From Paralvinella palmiformis (taxonomy: Eukaryota > Annelida > Polychaeta > Terebellida > Alvinellidae), in contig JAODUP010000156.1 of NCBI GenBank assembly GCA_025642065.1, forward strand, positions 1,465,001 to 1,529,000: a DNA stretch of 64,000 nucleotides, read 5' to 3'. Below are positions 13,333 to 24,769 of this stretch, piece after piece. The notes below the pieces were generated by a model that was not told the DNA's origin, did no database searches, and saw only the letters and a list, made by a program, of their open reading frames with translations. A program made the translations under genes and the position numbers. The stretch's first letter is position 1; each line of letters begins with the position of its first letter.

Positions 13333-14640
13333 GATTAGATTCAATTAATTACCATTTACATATATATCACTTGAAAATACAAAATATATAGGTAAATTGA
13401 ATAATACACATCTTTTATATATGCGAAGTTGGGAACGTTTTACATTCTCTTTCAGTGATACACTTATTAAAAAAAAAATTCAGTTAATACACTGTGAATA
13501 ATTGCTCTTTAGCTTTTATTCTTTTATGCTTCTCTCCCTAGATGAATGATCAGAATATTTACACAAACGTTGGCAAAAACATCTAATTTTTATACATAAC
13601 ACTTACACAGCTGATTAGACTTTTAAATTTCAGTCCCATAATCTATAAATTTAAATCTGATCTTTGATTACATTCAGTGAAGTCAATAGTAAAATTTGCA
13701 AATAACCGATACGAAAAATCTGGAGTGCATACCAATCTTTTTACTTTTAAATCGAAAGCAATTGGCTAAAAATGCTACTAGTTGATATTAAAATACTATC
13801 ACAGTAGATTATTCTCTGACATAGCAAGATAATAAATTTGAAATATTTCATAGTTGGTTTTAATTTAATTTTTAATTTTAATAATTCGTCCGAAATACAT
13901 ATATTACTTAACAATTTTAAAATTATATGTTATATTCAAATTCGTTGTAACATATAGTGTTCATATGACCTTCATACATTATTGGAAAGTGAAAGTGTGC
14001 CTGCTTCTGTTGCAGTTAATTGTTCGTCAATAGGAGCAAAATAATTACTATTCTTAACATTTATTTTTAATGTGAGATAGATACATATATTTGTGCCAGT
14101 AACGACATATTAAAAAACATTCTGTTCTTTGTGGAATTTTGATCAAGTTTAAATTGTGATATTCAACAGTGATCTATTCAAATGTGATAATTAAAGAAAA
14201 ATAGCAGACGATAACTGTTGTCGTTACATTTGCTAGTAAATAGTTCTGACCTTACAATGATACAGAGGTTTTTCAAATATAAGCTTAATCAACTTTAGCC
14301 CACATCAAAGATGTGACATGTGATTATATTTTACCTTAAGGATATATATTAAACGCGAATTATTAGATGACCACCCAATTAGGAACACTTTTAGCTGCTA
14401 CTGAGACGCTTAGAAACCAGCAGACTGCTTAACTACGATATATACAAAAGTATATTTTATAGAACTAGGTCAGGCCATATTGCATTGTGGCACATACAGC
14501 GCACTACGCTATTTAATTTTCATTCCAGTAAATATTTAAAAGTAGAAACATAAACATATTTTATTATCTCATAATGCGTTCATTGAAATACGAGCCTAAA
14601 TAAATAGAACATTTTAAATTCTTGACCGATTCCAATACTC
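13330..14640. other. Unassigned AT-rich stretch
   Basis: No ORF, RNA gene or mobile-element motif could be supported here. Confidence 0.55.
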
Positions 14641-14875
14641 TAATAATAATAATAATAATAATAATGATGATGATAATAATAATAATAATAATAATAATTA
14701 TTATTATTATTATTATTACTATTAGTAGTAGTAGTAGTAGCAGTAGCAGTAGTAGAAGTTGTTGTAGTAGTAGTAGTAAAGGTAGCAGTAGTAATAGTAA
14801 AAATAGTAGTAGTAGTAGTGATAGTAGTTATTGTTATGTTAGTACTAGTAGTAGTAGTAGTAGTATTACTAATAA
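14641..14875. repeat. Composite (AAT)n-(ATT)n-(AGT)n array
   Basis: AAT repeats (about 14641-14697) turn into ATT repeats (14697-14717) and then AGT repeats (14720-14865). The AAT-to-ATT switch makes a perfect self-complementary triplet hairpin. ORFs in this array on both strands are repeat translations. Confidence 0.95.
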
Positions 14876-14892
14876 TAACGTTATCTGTTAAT

Positions 14893-15160
14893 GATATGGC
14901 GCCGAAATACCTGTGTAAAAAGGTGTACATTAAAAGGTCATTCCGAAAACTCAGGTCATCCAGTCAGATACTATTACAGGTGCCTGTGTCTCGTCTGAAT
15001 TCATATGGTGATTGTGCCTTTGGTGTTGCAGACCCCCCCCCCATCCCACACTTTCCGGAATAATTCGCTGGCAGATATTAGAAATGGGTCGTCTCGTCAA
15101 AATCGTAAACCCGTTCTAAAACACACTTGTTTAAATCTCTTAAATCTCTTATAGGGACAT
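14893..15160 (+). pseudogene. LINE family gamma, C-terminal ORF2 fragment
   Basis: The frame reads MAPKYLCKKV, then LLQVPVSRLNSYGDCAFGVA, then after a frame change LWNNSLADIRN and a shifted KTHLFKSL. This matches the extreme C-terminal tail of CR1/L2-group ORF2 proteins (PEYL..LL, RSRLKSYGDRAFSVAAP, LWNSLP..IR, FK..LKTHLF). It is related to the minus-strand copy at 22650-22965. Frameshifts and a C run near 15031 break it. Confidence 0.8.
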
Positions 15161-15289
15161 ATTATTTGGGGGTATTATTATATTACATATTATTTGTACA
15201 GCGTCTTTGAATAGCTCCTGCTAGTAAGGTATTAGTAGTAATATTCGTAATAGTAAAAATAATCGCCGTATTCATCGCTATATTTCTCT

Positions 15290-15700
15290 TTCGGTACTGC
15301 CCAACAAACTATTGCTACAACATTCATTACTATTAAGCTTGATTACTGCAACTCTCTTCTTTATAACATCCAAACCTAAGACATTCTATGACTTCAGTGT
15401 TTTCAGAAATGCTTAGCTAGGGTTGTCACACGGTCTCCTCGGTTTTTCCATTCTGTCCCACTTCTGAAATCTCCTCCCTGGCTCCCTATTCAATCTCGCA
15501 TCATTTCCAAACTCTGCACTATTGCCCATTAAAGTCGTCGTTTTTGGGAACCTTCGTATTTATTGTTCGCGCTTTCCTTATCACCGAAGTCCAGATAGCT
15601 CGGTTTCCAGGGTCGAAACTCATCCCGATACTCTCAGTATGCTTTCAGTTGGTGTACCTACTCTTTGGAATTGACTCCATGAACGCGTTAAGTTACCAAA
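15290..15700 (+). pseudogene. LINE family beta, C-terminal ORF2 fragment
   Basis: In alternating plus frames the sequence gives LDYCNSLLYNIQT, a shifted GLSHGLLGFSI, LLKSPPWLPIQSRIISKLC, EPSYLHCSRF and LSVGVPTLWN. These are the maturase-like tail and C-terminal signatures of CR1/L2-group LINE ORF2. The fragment is cut by the AGT array at 15703. The ORF starting at 15544 lies within it but changes frame relative to the upstream part. Confidence 0.75.
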
Positions 15701-15702
15701 TA

Positions 15703-15815
15703 GGAGTAGTGGTAATAGTAGTAGTGGTGGTAGTAGTAGTAGTAGTAATTGTTGTAGTTGGAATAGTAATAGTAGTAGTACTAGAAGTAGTTGTAGTTGG
15801 AATAATAGTAAAAGT
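15703..15815. repeat. Imperfect (AGT)n array
   Basis: AGT/AGTTGT triplets follow the LINE fragment directly, as at several other LINE ends in this window. Confidence 0.9.
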
Positions 15816-16765
15816 AGATAGTCGTAGTCTTGGTTAGTATAATCACCATGGAAAATAGTACTTGTGATATAAATGATAATATTTACAACTACTACTACTA
15901 CCACAAACGGTAGTGTCTCTAATTGTAACATTTAAGATGATAGAATTGAGCTATGTATATCTGGTTTAGATTGTTAAGTAAATAATCATATATCATATCC
16001 TTCGTTTTCTTCTTTTATAACGAGTGTCGTTTTCTAAGCCATGTTTATGTGTGACCATGTCCTCCTTAATGGCATGCATCCTGTTATTTGTGTCGATGGA
16101 GATTATCTGGAATTGCACAATAAACGATAATTTGTTTGAGAGGTTAACACACTAAGCGCTATTCTAGTTAGTTGGGTATTGTATTCCCTATGAGACTTTT
16201 CAGGGAATATCAGTGTCACGGGTACATGTTTAGGTTTCTACAAAGTGGCTCTGATCAACAGAACGTTTTATTCGGTAACGACTTATAAAAACAGGTTAGT
16301 GCGTCAGTGTTAATACCAACAGTATAAGTATTAGCATTAACGACAATAACAGTGTTAAAGTTATTGCTATTCGTGTAATGTATTGCGTGAAGATTTAAAA
16401 CTGGACACCATGATATTCGTAAATACCGGGAAATATATTAACGATTCCGTGCAATAAATATTCATCATGTTATTTAATTACAATATTTGTAGTCCTATTA
16501 GGGATGTCTTTTTTAAGACCTTTCTTATATATCACGGAGTGTTAATATAGCCACAAGTTACGGCTGTTTTGACTATTATCACACTATAAAGGCTGAAATG
16601 TCTAACTGTTGGTGTACATCTGGAAAATAACAACAGGTGCATAATGCATTCCTTAGATTTTTAGATACCAATTGTAATCGCAATAAAATGGTCTAGATGC
16701 CTTATTTATACTGACTTAAGCTCGAAAAGGAAAGAGAACTCCGTTTATTTATTTTTCTTTTGTTG
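15816..16765. other. Unassigned stretch
   Basis: Apart from a short reverse run of TAC triplets near 15887-15902, I see nothing identifiable. Confidence 0.5.
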
Positions 16766-16769
16766 TCTA

Positions 16770-17067
16770 TTAAAACACATGCTGGGACTCGTGCTGTTTC
16801 AGTTGCTGTCCCTACCCTTTGGACCTCACTCCCTGAACATGTTACGTCATCAAATAGCATGGTTTCTTTCCGTCACCATTTGAAAACTCACCTTTTCAGA
16901 CTTGCTTATCCTTCCTAGGTTTCCACTCTATCTGATCATTTGTCGATGAACTGTGCTTTGTACATGGACTATGCATTCGCCTAAACCCATGTACTAGGTG
17001 CGCCACTGATGAGCTCGATCCTTTTCGAGGATAATGGCGCAATGGAAGTTTTGTAAGTATTATTACT
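16770..17067 (+). mobile_element. LINE family beta 3' end with terminal stem-loop
   Basis: A frame carries SVAVPTLWTSLPEHVTSSNS followed by FRHHLKTHLFRLAYPS, the classic C-terminus of CR1/L2-group ORF2. About 100 bases later a nested hairpin (TGCGCCA at 16999-17005 with TGGCGCA at 17035-17041; inner ATCCT 17018-17022 with AGGAT 17028-17032) lies near the 3' terminus. Many LINEs of this group use a 3' stem-loop to recruit their reverse transcriptase. A second, shorter copy of this end is at 26940-27185. Confidence 0.8.
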
Positions 17068-18179
17068 CGTTAAAAGGAAAAACATTTCATTGTGTTTATG
17101 TTTTATTAGTGAGGACATTCACCAATATGCAGCGCTGTCTCAAATTAATGCTGGAACTCAAGAAGAAATTAGTTAAAAAGATAATCCCATCTTTGTAGTT
17201 GAAAAGGTGACTTTTGTGTTTATTATCACACCTAAAGCAATAATGCTTCCCTTAATGCTTTAAGTGGATGACACTGGGACATTTTATAACGGGAGGTGTA
17301 TGCTGGTTCACTGTCTTTTTCATTTAGAAGTGTACAATTATTGTTACGAAACTTTAGAAGTATACTTACAACATCTCAAAGTATCTCCAGACTGTTAAAC
17401 TGAACGTACCCAGCTGACTTAGATATTTAGTAAGATTGTAGTCTATTATATTAGTTAATGACGCTATATAGCTAGCTTCTAATATCTTATTATGAATTAT
17501 CTCTATCATACCTAAAATCATATCTTGAAATTCAACTATTAGTTCAATGAAGAAAACTATTTAATTACAAGTCACTGCAATTCTAATTGCATTGGCAGAG
17601 TAATAATGGTGTATTTTTATTCTTTGCCAACTCGGAACTGCAATTTCAATTTGAATTCCATTTAATGTCAATTGCTGATGCTTGCTGATGAAATCATCAC
17701 AGTAAGATGTGGTAATAATTATATTTCTTGTTTAATACTAATACTACAGTTTCAATGTATGTCAGTGTGAAATAGTCTCGAAAATATGCGAATTTACGTA
17801 AATGGTACAAATGTATTAGAGTTTAACATAATTACATAGAATTATTTTCCGCAAAATATTATTTTACAAACATTGTATCTTTAGTGGACAACTAAAATAT
17901 ATACAAGAAATAACAGAAATAGGAAATGAGACAACTATAGAACATGCCGAAAATAGGACATATGTGCCATTATCATTTCGAATATGAGGAGAAAGTCAAT
18001 TGATCTTACTTCTAGCTGTTTTTTTTTTGGGGGGGGACACTTTATTGCTTTTTCGCTTTTTCTCAGTTGATAGATTTTAATATTAAAATACTAATATTGT
18101 ATTATTTAACTCATACTATTGTACAACATGATTGATTAACTACAAAATAAATTAATAATATTAACAGAGCTTTGAAGTC

Positions 18180-18790
18180 TTCCGAAAAAAGCAGAAGACC
18201 TTCAGTTTGTGCTGTTGTTTTAGAAAAAAAGTCCGCTTTCCCGATTTATTTTGAAAATGTTACGCTTTTTGAAGACTTGGCCTGTGGTCGCAGCGCTATC
18301 CGACGTAAAAACAGTGAATTAAAATATAGTGGAACGTAGCACCAGAGCTGGAGCACTCTCCTCCCCCTTGTGCCAGGGATATCAGATGAGGACCTTGATA
18401 GCAGGTTGCTATTGATCTACCCGAATTTGTGGAGGTGTTAGAGGATATGTGGTAGGGCGATCTAATTCAGTGGGAGGATTGCGCTGGTCATCTGATACTG
18501 CCGTACGACTAGGCCCTCTTGAACGCCTGTTCAGCCTATGTACCAATACTGATGACAAGTCCCCGGCATCTTTAGGTGCAGAAACTCTGTGCAACATGAT
18601 TCACTGCGTTATCAATCTTGACCGGAAGTGCCACGAATTGCGGCCAATGCAGTATTTGATTGCTAGTGCCAAGCACACCACAGTCGCCTACAATACAGCA
18701 GCTGTGCGATGAGAACATGGTAGAGCTGCATAACTGTTTGTTTGAATAAAATATTATTTTCTGCAAAAGTCTTCTGTCGGGGGTTTTTTT
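18180..18790 (+). other. GC-richer unclassified insert within block E copy 2
   Basis: Sequence between about 18330 and 18720 is clearly richer in G and C than its surroundings and is absent from block E copy 1. The plus-strand ORF 18449-18712 contains GGLRWSSDTAVRLGPLERLF and matches no family I know. Related words (GCAGAAGAC near 18191 and, inverted, GTCTTCTGT near 18771) lie near both edges and could be decayed terminal inverted repeats. It could be a DNA-transposon fragment, a processed pseudogene or a SINE-like element. I cannot assign it. Confidence 0.4.
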
Positions 18791-19206
18791 TCGTTGGAAG
18801 GAAAACTTATTCTGTATTTAATTATTGCAATATTGGAAGGCCAAAAACTTGTCATTCTTTTCAAGCATGCAATCTTCTGCCATATTTTGGTAGTAAGTGG
18901 AAGATCTTCTGCACTTTATAAATACAACGGTTGGAGGGCTACAACAAATGTAAACAGATGTTGTGCCATCATTGCCTCAGTGTTAATTTAGTGATGTCAT
19001 TTTGTACAAATTATGAAGAAAACTGGGTGTACATTAGGGTCACTAGAGATTTGCAAGCAAAATATCGAGACATTTGAGTACTGTCAAGATCAGCAGGTAT
19101 AAATTCTATAGTTATTTACTTTGATACTTTTAGGCATAATATGTTACTTTAAATTAGGATATAATATATATATATCGGAAGAACACAAAACAAATAATGG
19201 CGACAA
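18791..19206. other. Unassigned part of the insert in block E copy 2
   Basis: A short ORF at 18794-18991 has no recognisable similarity. The stretch lies between the GC-richer insert and the 95-bp tandem repeat. Confidence 0.4.
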
Positions 19207-19690
19207 AATACTGATAACTGTAATACATATGTAATAGTTTCTTGTGACCTTTGTTGATATCCCTCATAATAATTCAGGATATATCAAAGATAAAATCAGA
19301 AACTATACGTAAAATAGTAATGTTTCTTGTAATTTATTTCCTATAATAAATTTGGATACATCAAATAAAATCAGAATTATATATAATTGAAAAAACATTG
19401 TACATACTTGAAGAGCTTTGTTGATATCCCTCATAATAATTCAGGATATATCAAAGATAAAATCAGAACTTACTGATAACTGTAATACATGTGTAATAGT
19501 TTCTTGTGACCTTTGTTGATATCCCTCATAATAATTCAGGATATATCAAAGATAAAATCAGAACTTACTGATAACTGTAATACATATGTAATAGTTTCTT
19601 GTGACCTTTGTTGATATCCCTCATAATAATTCAGGATATATCAAAGATAAAATCAGAACTTACTGATAACTGTAATACATATGTAATAAC
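19207..19690. repeat. 95-bp tandem repeat with an internal dyad
   Basis: The word GTTGATATCCCTCATAATAA starts at 19253, 19420, 19515 and 19610. The last two intervals are exactly 95 bp; the first is 167 bp and contains a diverged unit. The last three units are almost identical. Each unit has an inverted repeat TTGATATCC ... GGATATATCAA around an AT-rich loop, and the dyad survives in part (GGATACATCAA) in the diverged unit. The array belongs to the insert absent from block E copy 1. Confidence 0.92.
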
Positions 19691-20560
19691 TTATTAAAGA
19701 TCTTAGTTGGTCATATTGACTAGATTAATAAGAAGATTATTTACGAGTGAATTGACGATTGTTTTCTTACGCGACTACTTTGATCTTTATTGCGATAATT
19801 TTAGAAATGGAAAAATTAAGAGACTAGACATTCTACGAACATTATTTATGAAACAACTGTCATTATCATAACAGGAAATTTCTCGCCCCATTAGTGCCGA
19901 AGAAAGACTTTTCATTTAAACCGCTGAAATTCACTTTCTGTTCGGTCGGAAAAAAGGGGCATTTTCAGGACTTTATTTATTACCAATGCATGGTAATCTA
20001 GACGGAAGTGTATCCATAATGTTCATATAAGGCGGAAAGGGTGTATCTTAGACGAATGACAAATGAATCAAAATGAGAAATCACTTCTCAAATAATTTTC
20101 TTGCTGCGTCCTACCTTCTCTTTGTAATGCCTCAAATCTCACGATAATCCAACTGGTTATAAACCATAAAGAAATTTGTTTGCCTTAGTAAGATATAAAT
20201 AAAATATATCCAAAAACAGTATTTGCTAATGTCTATCTGTTAATTGTGGGAAATGTATTTTTATTTATGTCTGATAAAAGCATCTTCTGTCAGTCATTTC
20301 GGTCGTCAGATACATCCTAGTAAATAGTACGAAGTTACGTCAATGATCCGCGAGAGGATGGTTTGCTAATTAGCGAAAAGTAAACATTGAATCATATTTA
20401 AGGAAGTTGATGAACCTGTTAGGTATCTGCACTTAACTTTTATTTTATTTATTTCTTCATATAAAACCCCATAAATGAGGAAATATAAAATTAATGTCAA
20501 TATATGATACGCAATGATAAGATTCTTATAAATAGATCTGTCTTTAGATAAACAGAATAT

Positions 20561-20567
20561 ATATATA

Positions 20568-20623
<56 letters not shown>

Positions 20624-20624
20624 A
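20561..20624. repeat. (TA)n microsatellite
   Basis: TA tract with one AAAT interruption, directly before a SINE fragment. Confidence 0.93.
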
Positions 20625-20632
20625 AATCATAT

Positions 20633-20745
20633 ATGGTGCCCCCATGGCCTAACTGGTCAGAAGAAGGGTGTTTCATCTTTCACTTCGCCTCATTACATTT
20701 GGAGATCACTCGGCCTATTTAGCATAAAAGTTGCCATACAACAAC
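20633..20745 (+). mobile_element. SINE family 1 copy with internal deletion
   Basis: It begins GGTGCCCCCATGGCCTAACT (the tRNA-like 5' end and A-box area), then jumps to GAAGGGTGTTTCATCTTTCA and continues through the conserved body CACTTCGCCTCATTACATTT to GGCCTATTTAGC. The segment holding the B box is missing compared with 37919-38090 and 57573-57770. It lies inside block E copy 2. Confidence 0.75.
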
Positions 20746-22097
20746 AACCTTTATATATACTACTATATTAAATGAAGATTATATAAGGAAGACAATCTAT
20801 ACGTAACACTTAATAACCCCGTAACTGCATACTAGATATATAAGTACTAAACTGATTTGACTTGAAGCTGATCTAGATAATACTCATATGAGTATGGCTG
20901 ACCACCTGGCGTATGTTCAGTTATACACGTACTTGGCCGGTGACGTTTTCTAAGCGCTATTGTGAGTGCTGATAATGACGACTTTATCCCGCGCACAGGA
21001 TTTCTCGTTTCGTGATGATATCAGAAATGTCTTCCATCAGGAACAATAACATTGATGTACGCTTGTCTCGTTAAGACAGAGGGATACTTCCCAACTTTTC
21101 TCTTTTCTAATTTTATGTTTACACGACAGAGTGATCACTAAATGCTAATTGTAGTAAAGCATTTTATTACCATACAATTGCTAGGGATTATTATCATTGG
21201 CTATTTCTGGCATCCTACGCCCTGTAGATTAAGTCTGCCAGTCGCTGGTCGACATAGCAACATAAAACTGATCATAACAATAGGGACAATAAGAACCGCA
21301 ATCACCATGAAACCTAGCAACGTAATCAACAACAACATCAGGTTTATTATTTAGTTTTAGCTCATGCTAATGTCAGTCGTCAAACATTAACCTTTGCCTC
21401 AACTAACATGAAAGGTACCAAAAACCTAATAGAATTCGCCTTGAAAGTATCAACCTGTTTTTGTTCTCTGGGGTTATCTATAACAAAACATTGTCGGACC
21501 ACAACCCGAATTTTGATCTTTATTCCAACTCACAATTAATTACGTCACCGTTTCCTTCTTGCTGAAATGGGCATATTTTGTTAATCGTAATACATAAATC
21601 TAGCGTTTTCACTTTCTTAGTGGCATTTAATACCTTGTGTAACTCTGTAGCAACACGAATGCGCATTATTATTGAAAGCAACGATTAAAGAAGAAAAATT
21701 CGTTTAATGGATGGACCCACAAGATCACGGATACCGGCCATTTATTAAGACTGCTACACCACACCGTGATTGCATTCGAGATTAACATTTGGCAGTTTAA
21801 AGTATGATTCAGATAATATCACTATTTTTAGTCTACGATGCTCACAGCTGAACATCTCTGAATTTAACTATACGTTATTTCACAGATGAGCCTGGAAATC
21901 TGATAATACATCATAAATACACCGGATACACTACTTATGAAGTACAGTGTATTAATAACTGAGCTACTGTGGGGGGGGATCAGTTGTTTGTATTTGGTGG
22001 GGCAGCTTGAAACAAGGTAATGGAGCCAATTATTTTTTGAGTTGACTAGTTCATATGAAAATATTTGTTTTAATTAGTAGCATAGGAGGAACTGAAT

Positions 22098-22132
<35 letters not shown>

Positions 22133-22330
22133 TTACTACTACTAGTGGTATATGGCTACTACTATTATTACTCCTACTACTATTTCTACAACAATAACAA
22201 CTAATATTAATAATAATATTACTACTTCTACTACTACTACTACTATTTGTACATCTAATATTACTGCGATTACTTCTTCTACTAAACTTTCAACTACTTT
22301 TACTACCACTACTAGTACTACGTATTACTG
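22098..22330. repeat. Imperfect (TAC)n array
   Basis: Imperfect TAC/TAT triplets at the end of block E copy 2. Short TAC runs at 5635 (copy 1) and a larger inverted array at 32855-33080 (copy 3) occupy the same relative place, so the triplet repeat predates the duplications. Confidence 0.93.
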
Positions 22331-22537
22331 CAAATATTAGTATTAATAGCTACAGAAATAATAACAAGAAAACATGTAATAATAGCAAGATATAACCGTA
22401 TTATAATAATGAGAGGCCATTCTCAACAAATTAGCAATTAAAAGAATATTTTTGAAATGTTTTACATTCGAATATCTGAGATTTACAGAATGCCATCAAT
22501 ACTGCATTCTATTCCTGTTTCCGACATTTATGTTCTA

Positions 22538-22540
<3 letters not shown>

Positions 22541-22592
<52 letters not shown>
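22541..22592. repeat. (TA)n microsatellite
   Basis: Uninterrupted TA tract. Confidence 0.95.
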
Positions 22593-22593
<1 letters not shown>

Positions 22594-22649
22594 TGTATAT
22601 TTAGTAAAGAGCCCTTACTAGCCAGAACCATTCAAATGCGTTGTACAAC

Positions 22650-23700
22650 TAATATAAAATATAATAATATCCACAAATAATATATCTGTAAAAACCCGTT
22701 AAGTGATTTAAAAGATAATTATTATTTATCTGTGAAAGCGACCTTGAACAGATGCGCTTTAAAAGATTTTCAAGAAGCGACGCATTTCCAATATCTGCCG
22801 ACAAACAATTCCACAAAGTAGAGTCTGTAACGCTAAACGTGCAATCACCATATGACTTGAGCCGAGACAATGGCACCTGCAATAGTTTCTCCTTGGATGA
22901 TATGAGTTTTCGGGATAACTTACTAATGGACAGCGGTTCACACAGGTATTCTGGTACCATATCATTAATAGATTTATAAGTTATTAATACAATCTTGAAA
23001 TGGATACGCTGTCTAACAGGTAGCCAGTGTAGAATTTGAAGAATTGGGGTGAAATGATCACATTTTTAAGTATTTGTCACTATGCGAGATGCATTATTCT
23101 GAATTCGCTGAAGGCGATTAATGTTATAATCAGATATGTCATATAACAGGGAGTTACAATAGTCTATACGAGATGTAACAAAGGCATGGACTACAGTTAC
23201 AATGCTTCTTATGTCAGAAATGATTATAAACAGTGGAAGTTCTTAAGATGGTAGTAGGCAGTTCGGCATACTGATGTACATGTTCATGCATGTTAATACA
23301 TTGGTCAAAGGTAATTCCTAGACTTTTTCTGATCCATTAGGGGTAATCGAAAGTGCACCCATCTGTAATGCTGATATAATTGATATTTAACCCCATATCG
23401 CTGCGCAATGATCCCAAGAGGACGGGTATATATTGTGAAAATCGGAGGACCAAGATCTGAACCCTGTGGTACACCAGATAACAAAAACTGAATGTCAGAT
23501 AAAATACCATGAACAGACATTCTCTGGGAGTGTTGTTCCAGATAGGATCTAAACCATTCAAGTACTTTACCTGACAGACCAAACATGTCTTTTAACCTAG
23601 AGAAAAGTACACTATGGTCAATTTGATCAAATGCAGCAGACAGGACCAGAAGAATAAGAATTATGAATGAATATATTCAGGAATACAATACAATGATTTT
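22650..23700 (-). pseudogene. LINE family gamma (CR1/L2-like) reverse transcriptase, 5'-truncated and decayed
   Basis: Read on the minus strand the fragment runs in order: LSAAFDQIDHSVLFSRLKDM (about 23640-23580), FGLSGKVLEWFRSYLEQHSQ (from 23583), SGVPQGSDLGPPIFTIYT (about 23475-23420), a damaged active-site region (expected YADD replaced near 23360), RLQRIQNNASRIV (about 23110), LQILHWLPVRQRIHFKI (about 23040) and MVPEYLCEPLSISKL with LPLSRLKSYGDCTFSVT (22960-22830). This is the standard order of CR1/L2-group ORF2. It carries frameshifts and a deletion around the catalytic site, so it is inactive. Confidence 0.88.
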
Positions 23701-23774
23701 GTTAAGTATAATCCATCAAATTATCATGTGTAGGCCCAGGCGATATAACTGAGTGTGAAGAGTGTTATATGGCC

Positions 23775-24312
23775 CATGCTTACAACAAATATATAATACT
23801 ACATATATACATACGTACACGCACACATATATATCTGTATACATAAATAGACACATTTATACTATATATACAGATACACACTTATACACATACATACACA
23901 CATTTATACTTATATACAACAGGTACAGGTGTGTGCTCAGTGTGCCATGGAACACTGTGATATATCTATATTTGCATAAAAGAAACCTCATGCTTAATAC
24001 ATATGCATACATATGCATACACCTATACACACACATTTACATATATACATATACATACACACATACATATGCATATACATATATACACATACATCTCCTC
24101 ACCATGATATGACACATCAGACGTACATATTCCACTTTTTACAACTATTATTAATTCTTTTACGTACACATTTTTGGATTGCTCATGAGTTTGGTTACAT
24201 AAAATGAAGATAAACCAGTCTTTCACACTAGCAATAAATATGTTTTCCTCTACGTCCTATTAAATGCACCAACAATTAATATTTATATCGTGTCGCAAAT
24301 CATTTAGTGATA
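23775..24312 (-). mobile_element. LINE family delta 3' tail, 5'-truncated copy
   Basis: This segment is the reverse complement of the tail of the LINE at 28830-30700. Shared words include GAAACCTCATGCTTAATACA (23985), TCTCCTCACCATGAT (24093) and GGATTGCTCATGAG (24176). Similarity stops at about 24312, inside a shared LNDLRH coding word, which fits a 5'-truncated retrotransposition event. The tail is rich in TG/TA-type repeats. It separates two pieces of LINE gamma, so it probably inserted into or beside them. ORFs within it on both strands are repeat translations. Confidence 0.75.
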
Positions 24313-24620
24313 TATACAGCTGTGTATCATCAATATACAAGTGATATTTAACCCCATATCGCCGCCCAAAGGACCGAGAACTGAACCATTTGGTACAACA
24401 GATAATACAAAATGAGCATTGGATGAAATACCATGAACAGACATTCTCTGGGAGCGTTGTTCCAGATAGAATCAAAGCCATTCAAGTACTTTATCTGACG
24501 GACCAAATATGGTTTTTTTTACCTGGAGAAAAATACATTATGGTCAACTGTATCAAATGCAGCCTACAGGTCCAGAAGAAAACGTATTATTCGCTTATCT
24601 TGATCAATTGACATCGTAAT
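24313..24620 (-). pseudogene. LINE family gamma second fragment with active-site motif
   Basis: The minus strand gives GVKYHLYIDDTQLYIS just above 24312, preceded by the area of LEWFRSYLEQ and SAAFD equivalents at 24600-24440. The sequence around 24350-24620 is very similar to 23380-23660, so this is a second copy of the same family in the same orientation. The active site reads YIDD instead of YADD. It is truncated at both ends. Confidence 0.8.
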
Positions 24621-24643
24621 ATAATTTTTCACCCGAACCCAGG

Positions 24644-24648
<5 letters not shown>

Positions 24649-24728
<80 letters not shown>
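24649..24728. repeat. (TA)n microsatellite
   Basis: Uninterrupted TA tract of about 80 bases. Confidence 0.96.
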
Positions 24729-24730
<2 letters not shown>

Positions 24731-24769
24731 GTGTGTAGATTTATATATCACTAGTATCCGTATTTAATA

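Larger units (their letters stand above)
17068..22110 (+). repeat. Segmental duplication block E, copy 2
   Basis: This is the second, same-orientation copy of the block at 690-5640 (anchors given there). Matching points are 16.385-16.395 kb apart at both ends and 17.59 kb apart in the middle. The difference is explained by the insert at 18180-19700 here and by the LINE at 3300-4860 in copy 1. The block starts immediately after the LINE beta 3' end. It appears non-coding. Confidence 0.75.

Noticed and set aside
14622..14930. Overlapping ORFs on both strands
   Set aside because: They translate the AAT/ATT/AGT array; no non-repetitive domain apart from the LINE fragment that follows.
19253..19690. 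CRISPR array
   Set aside because: Units are 95 bp head to tail with no variable spacers, and the genome is eukaryotic.
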